Shown: positions 29,301-37,579 of the stretch, piece by piece
Layout of the letters: every line of letters starts with the position of its first letter
Position numbering within the stretch: position 1 is the stretch's first letter
Assembly (NCBI GenBank): GCA_017935505.1
Contig: JAGBHM010000032.1
Location: forward strand, 46,544-110,543
Origin: Bacteroidales bacterium
GTDB taxonomy: Bacteria; Bacteroidota; Bacteroidia; Bacteroidales; UBA932
DNA: 64,000 bases
Reading direction: 5' to 3'
Program-made: the position numbers and the translations under genes
The notes under the pieces: model-generated
Databases searched by the model: none
Seen by the model: the letters and a program-made list of their open reading frames with translations, nothing else
Told to the model about the DNA's origin: nothing

Positions 29301-29873
29301 ATCCATAAAGATTTGAGCAACTTTATCTGTACGCAATACTGTGTAGCTCAAATCTTTCATGCCTATTGAGGTAATCTGAAGGATATCTCCACTCTTGGCA
29401 TTGACTGTAAACTCGCCGAGTCCGTTTGCTATTACAACCTCATTAGTGCAGGTATTTTTTACAGCTGCGCCGGGGATGGTTTCACCTGTAGATTTGTCTG
29501 AAATGACACCCTGCAATTTGCTACCCATGCTATCTTGCTTATTTTGAGCAATTACCTCTTTTGGAGCAATTACAACCTGATTGCCTTCAATTTTCCATGA
29601 GACACTCTGGCCTGTAAACAATTTCTGAAGAATGTTTCCGATATCCTTCTTGTCGGCAGACATCTCAAAATTGATACTGTTGTTTACAATATCAAGAGCA
29701 TTTGAATAGATGAATTTGAATCCTGTCTGCTCAGATACTTCAACCAAAATTGTTTTAATTGGAGTGTTTTTAAAAGAGAATTTCACATTTTGGGCCAACA
29801 GCTCAAAACTGAAAAACATACATAACAGCACTGTTGCCAATATGTATCTGCTTTTACAATGATTTTGATTCAT
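26331..29873 (-). CDS. SusC/RagA-family TonB-dependent transporter with STN domain
   Basis: An 1180-residue outer-membrane transporter. After the signal peptide comes a secretin/TonB N-terminal (STN) domain at about residues 28-105, the part that signals to FecR-type anti-sigma factors. A CarboxypepD_reg-like beta domain (about 118-200), a TonB-box region (VVVTGF), a plug with the SusC signature ([41 protein letters not shown] split across the plug) and a C-terminal barrel ending INLTF follow. It starts 27 bases after a 45-bp promoter repeat identical to the one before the radical SAM gene. Substrate unknown. Confidence 0.94.
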   Translation of the reverse strand: [1180 protein letters not shown]

Positions 29874-29900
29874 ATAGTTATAATTTTATTAGGTTTCCCA

Positions 29901-29945
29901 TATAAAACAGCAAAACTATATAAATCCCTCGTGGGAAAATGGTTG
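29901..29945 (-). promoter_or_regulatory. 45-bp repeat promoter (P2) before susC
   Basis: This is identical over all 45 bases to 37580-37624, with no similarity outside. Minus-strand elements are GGGATTT (29928-29922), 11 bases, then CTGTTTT (29910-29904) and ATA. It ends 27 bases before the susC ATG and begins three bases past the stop of the VKOR gene. An ECF-sigma promoter is inferred from position and from the diverged copy at 24004. Confidence 0.8.
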
Positions 29946-29948
29946 TAA

Positions 29949-31166
29949 TTATACGCAATTGCGGGATTGCCCCTGTTGTTCAGCAATTATACCGACAATA
30001 TCTTCCAATTTGTAAAAAGGATTGACTATCTGATTATTCAGTAAAATGGTTGGAGAAATTTCTATTCCATTATTTTTACACCACTTGATGTTCTCAAAGA
30101 TACATTTTTTTATATCCTCTGGAATCTCTGCATTATTATTCCACCTGTTGGCATATAATGATTTGCTCAAAGGATATAACTCTATGTATTCTTTTAATTT
30201 TTTCAGAAATAATTGTGAATCTTCTTTGTAAATTGTGTACAGGTACAGAGCAATTGGCAGCTCTTTTTTTATGTTTGCAGTATCGGAATTGAAAATAAGT
30301 TCAACTGATATATCATTTCTGGTCTCTATGAGGTGTATTATCTTGGACAGATGATATACGCAAGGGATACAGCCGAGTCTGAAGATGTAGGTTAATGTTA
30401 TTGCATTATTCGGATTGTAAACAATGGAATATGGCAATGCTGCCCTTTGGTGCAATATCTGCTGAACAAGCATCTGTTCTTTTGCTACAGAATATTTGAA
30501 TTCGGTATATTGTTTTTTAATTGCCGAATATTCCGCCGCACGTTTTAGCAGATATTTCAATCCCAATACCATTGAGGCTCCACATACTGCCAATGTAGTG
30601 ATGCCCATTAAATCTTCAGTATCCGGTATTATCTGATGATTTGAAACATAATGTGCCGACAAAATAATCTGGCAACAAAATACGAATTGCACCATCAAAC
30701 ACAGAATGCAGAACGACTTTGCGATAACTATCTGGTAATAAATGGAATATATAATAAACGGAAGTGTTGCTGCAGATAGGGAAATATGGAAGAAATGGTT
30801 TGTTTCAAAGGGAAACAGGCTGGTAATTGTCATTGTAAGAAAATATATAACACCGGCATCTGCCCATGAAATATCTGCGTAGATATAGGCATGCTTTGGT
30901 ATTATGACATTATTGCAGTCAAATTTGCTTTTTTTGCTGTTGCACAGCACCGATGCAAACTTGGAGGAATATCCGGCTGATTTAAAAAATAAAATCAGGC
31001 AAACGGATAGCCCCGTGAGGTAAAGAATCAAATAATACAGATGTATATAGTGCTCTTTAGAGAAAGCTTCAGTGAAAAAGTGAATGATTGCAATTCCAAA
31101 AGAGGTAATGGTAACGGCTTTTGCAATGTTTGCAAATCTGCTGATATCTATATTGTTCGTTTGCAT
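29949..31166 (-). CDS. Vitamin K epoxide reductase-thioredoxin fusion (disulfide-forming)
   Basis: A 405-residue integral membrane protein. The VKOR domain has Cys75 and Cys84 (the loop pair, CNSKKSKFDC), Ser100 and the active-site Cys153-Ile-Leu-Cys156, spread over several helices. A linker helix leads to a thioredoxin-like domain with GCIPC (Cys246, Cys249) and a cis-proline loop ISPTIL. Proteins of this architecture oxidise exported thiols and pass electrons to quinone. It is last gene of the six-gene unit that encodes the six-cysteine peptide, which makes that peptide the obvious substrate (inference). It follows the 62-residue membrane protein directly. Confidence 0.88.
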   Translation of the reverse strand: MQTNNIDISRFANIAKAVTITSFGIAIIHFFTEAFSKEHYIHLYYLILYLTGLSVCLILFFKSAGYSSKFASVLCNSKKSKFDCNNVIIPKHAYIYADISWADAGVIYFLTMTITSLFPFETNHFFHISLSAATLPFIIYSIYYQIVIAKSFCILCLMVQFVFCCQIILSAHYVSNHQIIPDTEDLMGITTLAVCGASMVLGLKYLLKRAAEYSAIKKQYTEFKYSVAKEQMLVQQILHQRAALPYSIVYNPNNAITLTYIFRLGCIPCVYHLSKIIHLIETRNDISVELIFNSDTANIKKELPIALYLYTIYKEDSQLFLKKLKEYIELYPLSKSLYANRWNNNAEIPEDIKKCIFENIKWCKNNGIEISPTILLNNQIVNPFYKLEDIVGIIAEQQGQSRNCV

Positions 31167-31354
31167 TATAGACCAAAAATTTTTTTGAATGAAAAATTGA
31201 TGTTGTCTAAAGAGAGGTACTCCACAATAAAATAGATTATTCCGAGCAAAACAAGATTGACGGCAATGGCAATAACTAATATTTTGGCAGGAATTTTTCC
31301 AACAAATTTATGAGCATTAGCTCTTTTTAACTCTATTTCATTGTTTGTGCTCAT
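31166..31354 (-). CDS. 62-residue single-span membrane protein
   Basis: It has a short cytoplasmic N terminus (MSTNNEIELKRANAHKFVGK), one membrane helix (ILVIAIAVNLVLLGIIYFIV) and a brief tail. The stretch around GKIPAKI followed by a helix recalls the N-terminal anchor of HlyD-family adaptors that normally accompany C39-peptidase exporters, but the long periplasmic part is missing. It overlaps the exporter's stop by four bases and the VKOR start by one, so all three are translationally coupled. It could be an independent small subunit. Confidence 0.7.
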   Translation of the reverse strand: MSTNNEIELKRANAHKFVGKIPAKILVIAIAVNLVLLGIIYFIVEYLSLDNINFSFKKIFGL

Positions 31355-33555
31355 ATCCGTGTTTTTAGCTGATGTTTGATAAGTTGGTAATAGTGTCCGT
31401 GCATTGCCAATAAATCATTATGGGTTCCCTCCTCTACAATAGAGCCATTGTGTAGAACAATAATTTTGTCAGCTCTTTGTACAGTACTTAAACGGTGTGC
31501 TATAATTATGGCTGTTTTTGAGCGGATAAATTCATGAATGTTTTCAAGAATCTGTTTTTCGTTTGTGGCATCCAATGAATTGGTTGCCTCATCAAAAAAT
31601 AAGAAATCGGCATCTTTATATATTGCACGGGCTATAAGAATACGTTGCTTCTGTCCGGAACTCAGATTGCGCCCTTCATCGCCTATGATTGTATTATAAC
31701 CCAGAGGCAATGATTGGATAAATGAATCAATCATGGCCATTTTGGCTGCATTCAAAAGTCGGGCAGTATCAATTTCATCAGATGTTGCAGCAATATTTTT
31801 GGCTATTGAATCTGAAAAGATATAACCGTCTTGCATCACTACACCACATTTGTCCCAAATGGACTGAACTTTTACATTTTTTAAATTTTGTCCGCCGATT
31901 GCTATACTGCCTTGCTGAGGTTCATAATATTGGAGTATGAGTTTCAGCAGAGTTGTCTTTCCGCATCCGCTTTCTCCAACTATGGCAACTGTCTGGCCTT
32001 GTCTGATATGGATATTAATATCTTTGAGTACATCACTGTTTGAACCATTGTACCTGAAATACAGCCCATCTATTGTAATGGAATTCTCCCGCTTGTACAG
32101 CAGTTGGGTCCTGTTGTGGTTTTCGTCCTTTTTTTGTTTGATATCATTTATGCGCTCCAGGCTTATTTTAACATCCTGGATGCTGTATATGTAATTTGCT
32201 ATTTGTGATACTGGTACAGAGAGCTGTCCTATGATGAATTGGATGGCAAGCATTATACCAAGTGTAATTTCATTCTGGATAACAAGGGAGGCAGTCAGGA
32301 CAGTTATCACAATATTTTTGGACTCAGTGATAAATATTCCGCCAATCTGCTGTTTCTGGCTCAATTTCATCTGGGCAATGTTGGCTTCAAACAGATTGCT
32401 TCTTATATCTTCCCATTTCCAGCGTTGTTCCTGTGTAGTATTTTGCAGTTTTGCCTCTTGCATGCCATGTATGAGCCTGTATATTGTATTGTTATTGTCG
32501 GCATTGATTCTGAAAAACTTGTAATCAAGCTCTTTCCTTTTCTTCATGAAAGTTATCAGCCATATAAAATAAGCTGCGCTGAAACAGAGGAATACTATAA
32601 AAATATTTACGCTGTATGTGAGTATTGCAAAGCCGAATACCAAAAAAGTTATAATGTGATAGAGTAGAGACAAGGATTGTGAGGTTATAAAAGATTCTAT
32701 TCTGCCATGATCGCCTATACGCTGTATTATGTCGCCAACTTTTGTCTGATCAAAGAATGCAATTGGAAGTTTCATCAGCTTAATCAAGAAGTTGGATACA
32801 AGAGATAAACTTATGCGGGTGCTGATATGCAGGATTATCCAATTGTTTACCCATCTTGCAGATGTGGTTCCTAATAACAGGGCCAATTGTGCAACCAGTA
32901 CAATAATGATAAAATGAATATCTTTGGATGCAATTCCTACATCTACAATGGTTTTTGTGAGATAAGGTACAATCAGCTGGCTCAGGCTTAAACAGGCATA
33001 TCCGAATATAACGGTAAAAAAGAACCATTTGTACTCTCTGAAATATGGTAGAATTGTTGAGAAGATGTGTGTTGCATGCTGTTTGTCGGATTTGTCATGA
33101 TTATAAACAATCCCGTTTTCCTGTTTGTAGATTAACAGGGCAACTCCCTTGTCTTCATGCAAAGTCCTCGTGGAAATCCACTCCCGTTCAAACTCCTCCA
33201 GACTATAAATTACCGGACCTGTTGCAGGATCTGCTATATGGAAAAGGACACCGCTCTTTTTCCGGGTTATTTTAAACAGAACAACAAAATGGTTCTGATG
33301 CCAGTGGAGAATTACAGGCAATGTAACTTTTTCAATTAGTGCAGTTGTTGTGATTCTTCCGCCTATTGCCCTGAATCCAAAATTCTCCAATGTATTGGCA
33401 ATGGATTTTAAGGAAACGCCTTCCATTGTGGGAACGCACTGTTCTTTTAATTCAGACAATGACAGATTTATGCTGTACCATGAGCAGACCATGGCAATAC
33501 ATGCAACACCACAATCTGTAGTGTCATGTTGAATTACAACAGGAAGGCGTTTCAT
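31351..33555 (-). CDS. Peptidase-containing ABC exporter (C39 bacteriocin-type)
   Basis: A 734-residue exporter. An N-terminal C39 peptidase removes double-glycine leaders: catalytic Cys15 (DTTDCGVAC), His89 (HQNHFVV) and Asp109 (IADPATG). Six membrane helices follow, then an ATPase with Walker A GESGCGKTT, signature LSSGQKQR and Walker B FLFFDEAT, and the H-loop IIAHRLSTV. It lies five bases after the double-glycine precursor gene, its natural substrate. No full HlyD adaptor or TolC gene is present nearby. Confidence 0.95.
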   Translation of the reverse strand: MKRLPVVIQHDTTDCGVACIAMVCSWYSINLSLSELKEQCVPTMEGVSLKSIANTLENFGFRAIGGRITTTALIEKVTLPVILHWHQNHFVVLFKITRKKSGVLFHIADPATGPVIYSLEEFEREWISTRTLHEDKGVALLIYKQENGIVYNHDKSDKQHATHIFSTILPYFREYKWFFFTVIFGYACLSLSQLIVPYLTKTIVDVGIASKDIHFIIIVLVAQLALLLGTTSARWVNNWIILHISTRISLSLVSNFLIKLMKLPIAFFDQTKVGDIIQRIGDHGRIESFITSQSLSLLYHIITFLVFGFAILTYSVNIFIVFLCFSAAYFIWLITFMKKRKELDYKFFRINADNNNTIYRLIHGMQEAKLQNTTQEQRWKWEDIRSNLFEANIAQMKLSQKQQIGGIFITESKNIVITVLTASLVIQNEITLGIMLAIQFIIGQLSVPVSQIANYIYSIQDVKISLERINDIKQKKDENHNRTQLLYKRENSITIDGLYFRYNGSNSDVLKDINIHIRQGQTVAIVGESGCGKTTLLKLILQYYEPQQGSIAIGGQNLKNVKVQSIWDKCGVVMQDGYIFSDSIAKNIAATSDEIDTARLLNAAKMAMIDSFIQSLPLGYNTIIGDEGRNLSSGQKQRILIARAIYKDADFLFFDEATNSLDATNEKQILENIHEFIRSKTAIIIAHRLSTVQRADKIIVLHNGSIVEEGTHNDLLAMHGHYYQLIKHQLKTRI

Positions 33556-33560
33556 AAAAT

Positions 33561-33821
33561 TTACAGTCCCAAGAATTCGTTAGGGATACAATAATTGTCT
33601 ATCAGGGTGTATCCATTTGGGCAATCAGCTTGTGTTTGAGCCGGTTTATTGCCTCCACAAGGCGAGCCGATAGTAAAGACAACACATTTGAATTTGTCAG
33701 AGCAGGTGAAGCAATCGGTATTTGCCATTCCGCCCAGAATTTCTTCCAGTTCATTTCCGAGAATGTCTGTAGGTGAGATAATCATCTCAATTTGGGATTT
33801 GTCAAATTTTTTACTGTTCAT
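33561..33821 (-). CDS. Double-glycine-leader precursor peptide with six-Cys core
   Basis: An 86-residue peptide. Residues 1-31 form an acidic leader ending in NELEEILGG, the classic Gly-Gly cleavage site for C39 exporters. The predicted 55-residue core (MANTDCFTC onward) holds Cys at 37, 40, 46, 55, 67 and 78, plus Gly-Gly-Asn-Lys-Pro and a C-terminal EFLGL. Six cysteines together with the VKOR-thioredoxin gene suggest disulfides; the radical SAM gene suggests a further modification. The leader has no Shine-Dalgarno. I do not recognise the core as a described bacteriocin. Confidence 0.88.
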   Translation of the reverse strand: MNSKKFDKSQIEMIISPTDILGNELEEILGGMANTDCFTCSDKFKCVVFTIGSPCGGNKPAQTQADCPNGYTLIDNYCIPNEFLGL

Positions 33822-33879
33822 AACGGTTAAGTTTAGTGATACCTACTCTATGGCGTTTTCGGTTTCCCGCATAAATTAT

Positions 33880-36222
33880 CTAATTTGCCCTGCTTACTGC
33901 GTCTGCATTTGACTGGTTTCTTCTGAAAGCAGATTTGTGATTGTTGAAAGAGTATGAAACAGAAATATAAAGAGTTCTTCTTGGGAATCTGTTTATGTTT
34001 ACTGATGATATATTTTTATATCTGGTCTTCTCTTTGTAATCATTGTACAGCAGATTCATCCCCGAAATACCTATCTTTACCCCGGCCTTTCTGATATTTA
34101 AAAACAACCCTGAATTCAAGTACCAGTTTGCATCTACCGATGCTGTAAGGTAATCCGATGATGTGTTGTAGCCTCCTTTTACAGAGAAACTTGCGCGGTT
34201 GCTGCCCATATTCCAATATATTGTTTGACTCAATGATGCATAATACATCGGCTTGTTCAGGCTCAGCATTTTGTCTAAAAACGGAATGTCTCCCCATGTT
34301 TGCCTGTACCCCAAATTGATGTTAGTGTAATAATTGTCGATAAACCAGATATTATCATGGCTTTTAGACCATGATATGGTTACATTTGCCGTTTTGTGGC
34401 TGTTTAAATTGCAGTACGAAAGCAATGTGGCCTTGGAATTTTTATCATACAGGTCTTCTACCTGAATAATGTCATTCTTTACATAAGAGAGGCTGCTGCC
34501 TACTGTAAAGCCATAAGGCAGCTTGAAATCCAGAGCCAACTGGTCTGTAATAGATGATTTCAAATCAGGATTGCCGCTTACATATTCATATTTATTTGTG
34601 TATACAATAATCGGATTCCTTTCGCTTATTGTAGGGTGTGTTGTAAACCTTCTGTAATACAGTGATATATATGTTTTGTCCGATATCGAGTAGTTTATTC
34701 TTACGGTTGGCAGGAAAGAAAAAGGCTTTTCATCAATACGTTTATTGTCTGTCCCTATTTTATGAAGATATTCACCTCTGACTCCCAACTGCACATAAAA
34801 TTTGTTGAAGTTGGAACCTATATTAAAATAAGCGGCAGCATGATGGTCCGAAGTCTTTGTCTCAACCGCATCTTGAATGTGGTAATCGTTGCAGCTTCTG
34901 TTCCATATTCTGGAGTATTCGGCACCTGTTTCGGCAGAGAACTTTTTTCCGATAGGGAATTCATAATTTGCAACAGCGGAGAAAACCTTGCTTTCAAAAT
35001 CGGAATCATGCTTGATTGTACTATTCTGATAAGCCATGTCCTCCAATCGGGTGGTATATTCCTCTTCATACCGGAATCTCTCCTTATCAATAATGCTGTA
35101 GGCGGCAGATATTTCAATCAGCCTGTCATTATTGAATTTGTTGCCATAGCGCAGCAACATGTCATGATTGTTGTTCTTGGAATTGCCTTCTGATGTAATC
35201 CGGCTTGTCTCTATACCGGTTACGGTAAAATCATTGTTGAGGTTTGTTTTTTCGTTGTTTCCTGAATACATGTACTGGAAATCAATGAAACTGTTTTCAT
35301 CAATTTCGTATTTGGGGCTTATCCATACAGAATGGGTGTTGCCAGCATTTTTCTGGTAGGTATCATTGATGCGGTTACTCTCTTGCTCCCCGTGCATTGT
35401 AGTATTGTATAACAGTTCGGCCGATGTATGGTTATATTTGTGCCTATATTGGAAAAAGTTTACCCATCGTCCCAATTTGTTGTTCAAAGAGACTGTGGCA
35501 GAGTTGTTTGCATACTTACATACATTCAGTTCATCGGTAATATATCCGTTCAGGTAATCATGTTTTCTCTCCTTTGTGATGATGTTTATGATTCCCTTTA
35601 CGCTTTTGTTGTATTTTGCAGACGGCCATTTGTCAACCACCACTTTATCTACATCTTCAGGCTGGATTGTAGAGAGTTCCCCCGGGCGTGGCTTGAATCC
35701 GTTTATCAGATATACAGGAGAGCCTTTACCCACAATCTCCACACTGTTTCCGTTGTACGACAATCCCGGTATTTCACCAAGCAGACTGTTCAAGTCGTAT
35801 TGGCTCTGTGTAACTGCTTCGGGTATATCAAAATGCTCTTTTCCGCGCATCATCTTGAAAGAGATTGAAGGCGTTGCGGTAACAACAACACTGTCGATGA
35901 TATTCAACGAGTGGTCAAGAACAATTTTCCCCAAATCATATTTGTCTTTTGGCAACAATGCAAACTTCTCTTTATAGCCGTATACGGAGAAGTATATCAA
36001 AGCGGAATCAACACCATTCAAGTCCGGCGATATGCCAAATATGCCGTTTTCAATATATTTGGAGCATATTTGCGAAGAGTCCTTTTTGTTGAGCACTATA
36101 ATTGCCGCCAACTCATTTATGACATTCCCTGAAGTATCGCACAGCACACCTTTATAACTTTGGGCCGAAAGCGTTCCCGTTGCAATACTGATTATGGCGA
36201 GTAAGATTGCAAAATGCTTCAT
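33880..36222 (-). CDS. Outer-membrane beta-barrel (TonB-receptor-like) protein
   Basis: A 780-residue barrel with a signal peptide (TLSAQ), an N-terminal beta-sandwich of CarboxypepD type, a plug with VVVTATPSI and VEIVGKGSPVYLING, and a large barrel with strands such as ISLYYRRFTTHPTISERNP. This is the OMP_b-brl_3-type family, relatives of TonB-dependent receptors lacking SusD. It overlaps the maturase stop by four bases and lies 58 bases before the precursor. A role in carrying the peptide across the outer membrane, in or out, is inferred from gene order. Confidence 0.85.
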   Translation of the reverse strand: MKHFAILLAIISIATGTLSAQSYKGVLCDTSGNVINELAAIIVLNKKDSSQICSKYIENGIFGISPDLNGVDSALIYFSVYGYKEKFALLPKDKYDLGKIVLDHSLNIIDSVVVTATPSISFKMMRGKEHFDIPEAVTQSQYDLNSLLGEIPGLSYNGNSVEIVGKGSPVYLINGFKPRPGELSTIQPEDVDKVVVDKWPSAKYNKSVKGIINIITKERKHDYLNGYITDELNVCKYANNSATVSLNNKLGRWVNFFQYRHKYNHTSAELLYNTTMHGEQESNRINDTYQKNAGNTHSVWISPKYEIDENSFIDFQYMYSGNNEKTNLNNDFTVTGIETSRITSEGNSKNNNHDMLLRYGNKFNNDRLIEISAAYSIIDKERFRYEEEYTTRLEDMAYQNSTIKHDSDFESKVFSAVANYEFPIGKKFSAETGAEYSRIWNRSCNDYHIQDAVETKTSDHHAAAYFNIGSNFNKFYVQLGVRGEYLHKIGTDNKRIDEKPFSFLPTVRINYSISDKTYISLYYRRFTTHPTISERNPIIVYTNKYEYVSGNPDLKSSITDQLALDFKLPYGFTVGSSLSYVKNDIIQVEDLYDKNSKATLLSYCNLNSHKTANVTISWSKSHDNIWFIDNYYTNINLGYRQTWGDIPFLDKMLSLNKPMYYASLSQTIYWNMGSNRASFSVKGGYNTSSDYLTASVDANWYLNSGLFLNIRKAGVKIGISGMNLLYNDYKEKTRYKNISSVNINRFPRRTLYISVSYSFNNHKSAFRRNQSNADAVSRAN

Positions 36223-37553
36223 ATGGTGTTACGATCTTTTAGTATTGATTTAACTTTCAGATAATTTTCATACACCAATTCCAATACGGAGTCGATGTTT
36301 TCCAACTTGTATGGGCAAACCGGGCGCAGTGGATTTATTTTCATTTGCTCATATCTGTTGTGAGGGCAGCCTCCGTCACACATCGGCAGCATAAAACAAC
36401 TCAAACATTTGTCATTGTGGAATTTGTCGTAAGTAAAAGCATAGTCCGTTATAGGTTGGAAATTGGTAATGTTTTTTGGAGTTTTTATATTTCCTACCAT
36501 TTTATCCGTACGGCCTATATCTGCCCAGCACTTGTATAGAGAACCATCCGGAGCAATAACATAATCGGAATACCTGTTTGCAAGACATATTCCATGATTG
36601 GCTTTTGGGTATATGGTTTCATATATGCCAAGTTCCCGTAATTCTTTTACATAATTGATTTTTTCTGTGGAGTCGAGGCATCTGTTATCACACAGACCAT
36701 AATTTTCAACAAAGCTCAGATATGGCTTTATGTTTTTATAAAATTTCCAGCGTTCAGATAATTCCTTGTAAAGAAGAGGATACTCTTCTCTATTTGCCAT
36801 ATTTACATTTACTCTTATGGCAAACATTGTATTGGGCAATATCTTGAGAGCCGTATCTATATTTGATAATATTGTCTGATATGTCGGCAAACCTTCTTTA
36901 TGTATTCTTGAACGGTTGTGAGCAGCCTCTCTGCCATCTATAGTTACTTGTATCTGTTTTAAATTTTTATTTGCAAAAAAGTTGCAAATATCTTCGGTTA
37001 GCAGATATCCGTTGGTGATAATCTCCTGTGTAAGAGAATTGTAAGTATCTGTAGTCTCTAATTTCTTGTTGATGTTTACAATAGAAGAAAAATTCAACAA
37101 AGGTTCCCCGCCGTACCATGCTATATGGATATTGGGGAATTGAAGGACATAGTCAACAATTGCCTGCTCAACATCGCTTTGCATAGTTTGCGGTACAATG
37201 CCATCTTCAAAACAATATGGGCATTTGAAATTGCATGCAGTAGTGGTTGCAACAGTCAATGACACCATGCTGTTGCTGTACGACAGCATATTCCTTATAT
37301 ACTTTTTTTTCAGGAGGAACTGATTGTCGAAATCGTCTTCTACAATGATATTGCACTTGTACAATATATTTTTCAGATCCTCTGTGCAGCAGGATAATAT
37401 TGTGGAGATATTTTCGTTGCTAAAATCTGTTATTGAACAGAACTTGTGGTACAGTTCTTCTGAAATCTTGACAAATGAATTTGATGAAGAGTTGTAGATG
37501 AAGTAGCCGTATTTGCCGCTACATAAAATGTGATTAAATGCAGACCATTTCAT
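36219..37553 (-). CDS. Radical SAM/SPASM peptide maturase
   Basis: A 444-residue enzyme. The N-terminal 90 residues could bind the leader peptide. The [4Fe-4S]-SAM motif is Cys107-x3-Cys111-x2-Cys114 (CNFKCPYC), and WYGGEPLL is the GGEP motif. The SPASM domain carries Cys323, Cys342 (in GSLYKC), Cys383, Cys386, Cys392, Cys396 and Cys413, enough for two auxiliary clusters. Enzymes of this type install thioether, C-C or epimerised residues on ribosomal peptides; which one here cannot be told. It is first gene of its unit, 26 bases after repeat promoter P1. Confidence 0.93.
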   Translation of the reverse strand: MKWSAFNHILCSGKYGYFIYNSSSNSFVKISEELYHKFCSITDFSNENISTILSCCTEDLKNILYKCNIIVEDDFDNQFLLKKKYIRNMLSYSNSMVSLTVATTTACNFKCPYCFEDGIVPQTMQSDVEQAIVDYVLQFPNIHIAWYGGEPLLNFSSIVNINKKLETTDTYNSLTQEIITNGYLLTEDICNFFANKNLKQIQVTIDGREAAHNRSRIHKEGLPTYQTILSNIDTALKILPNTMFAIRVNVNMANREEYPLLYKELSERWKFYKNIKPYLSFVENYGLCDNRCLDSTEKINYVKELRELGIYETIYPKANHGICLANRYSDYVIAPDGSLYKCWADIGRTDKMVGNIKTPKNITNFQPITDYAFTYDKFHNDKCLSCFMLPMCDGGCPHNRYEQMKINPLRPVCPYKLENIDSVLELVYENYLKVKSILKDRNTI

Positions 37554-37579
37554 AACCGCAAGACTTATATGTGTTCACT

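Noticed and set aside
26331..29873. Reading the SusC/SusD pair as a glycan utilisation locus
   Set aside because: No glycoside hydrolase, lyase, sulfatase or sugar sensor is nearby; the neighbours are thiol enzymes and peptide export genes.
33822..33879. Possible fourth sigma-type promoter before the precursor gene (GGGAAACC on the minus strand)
   Set aside because: The second element and the 11-base spacing are absent.
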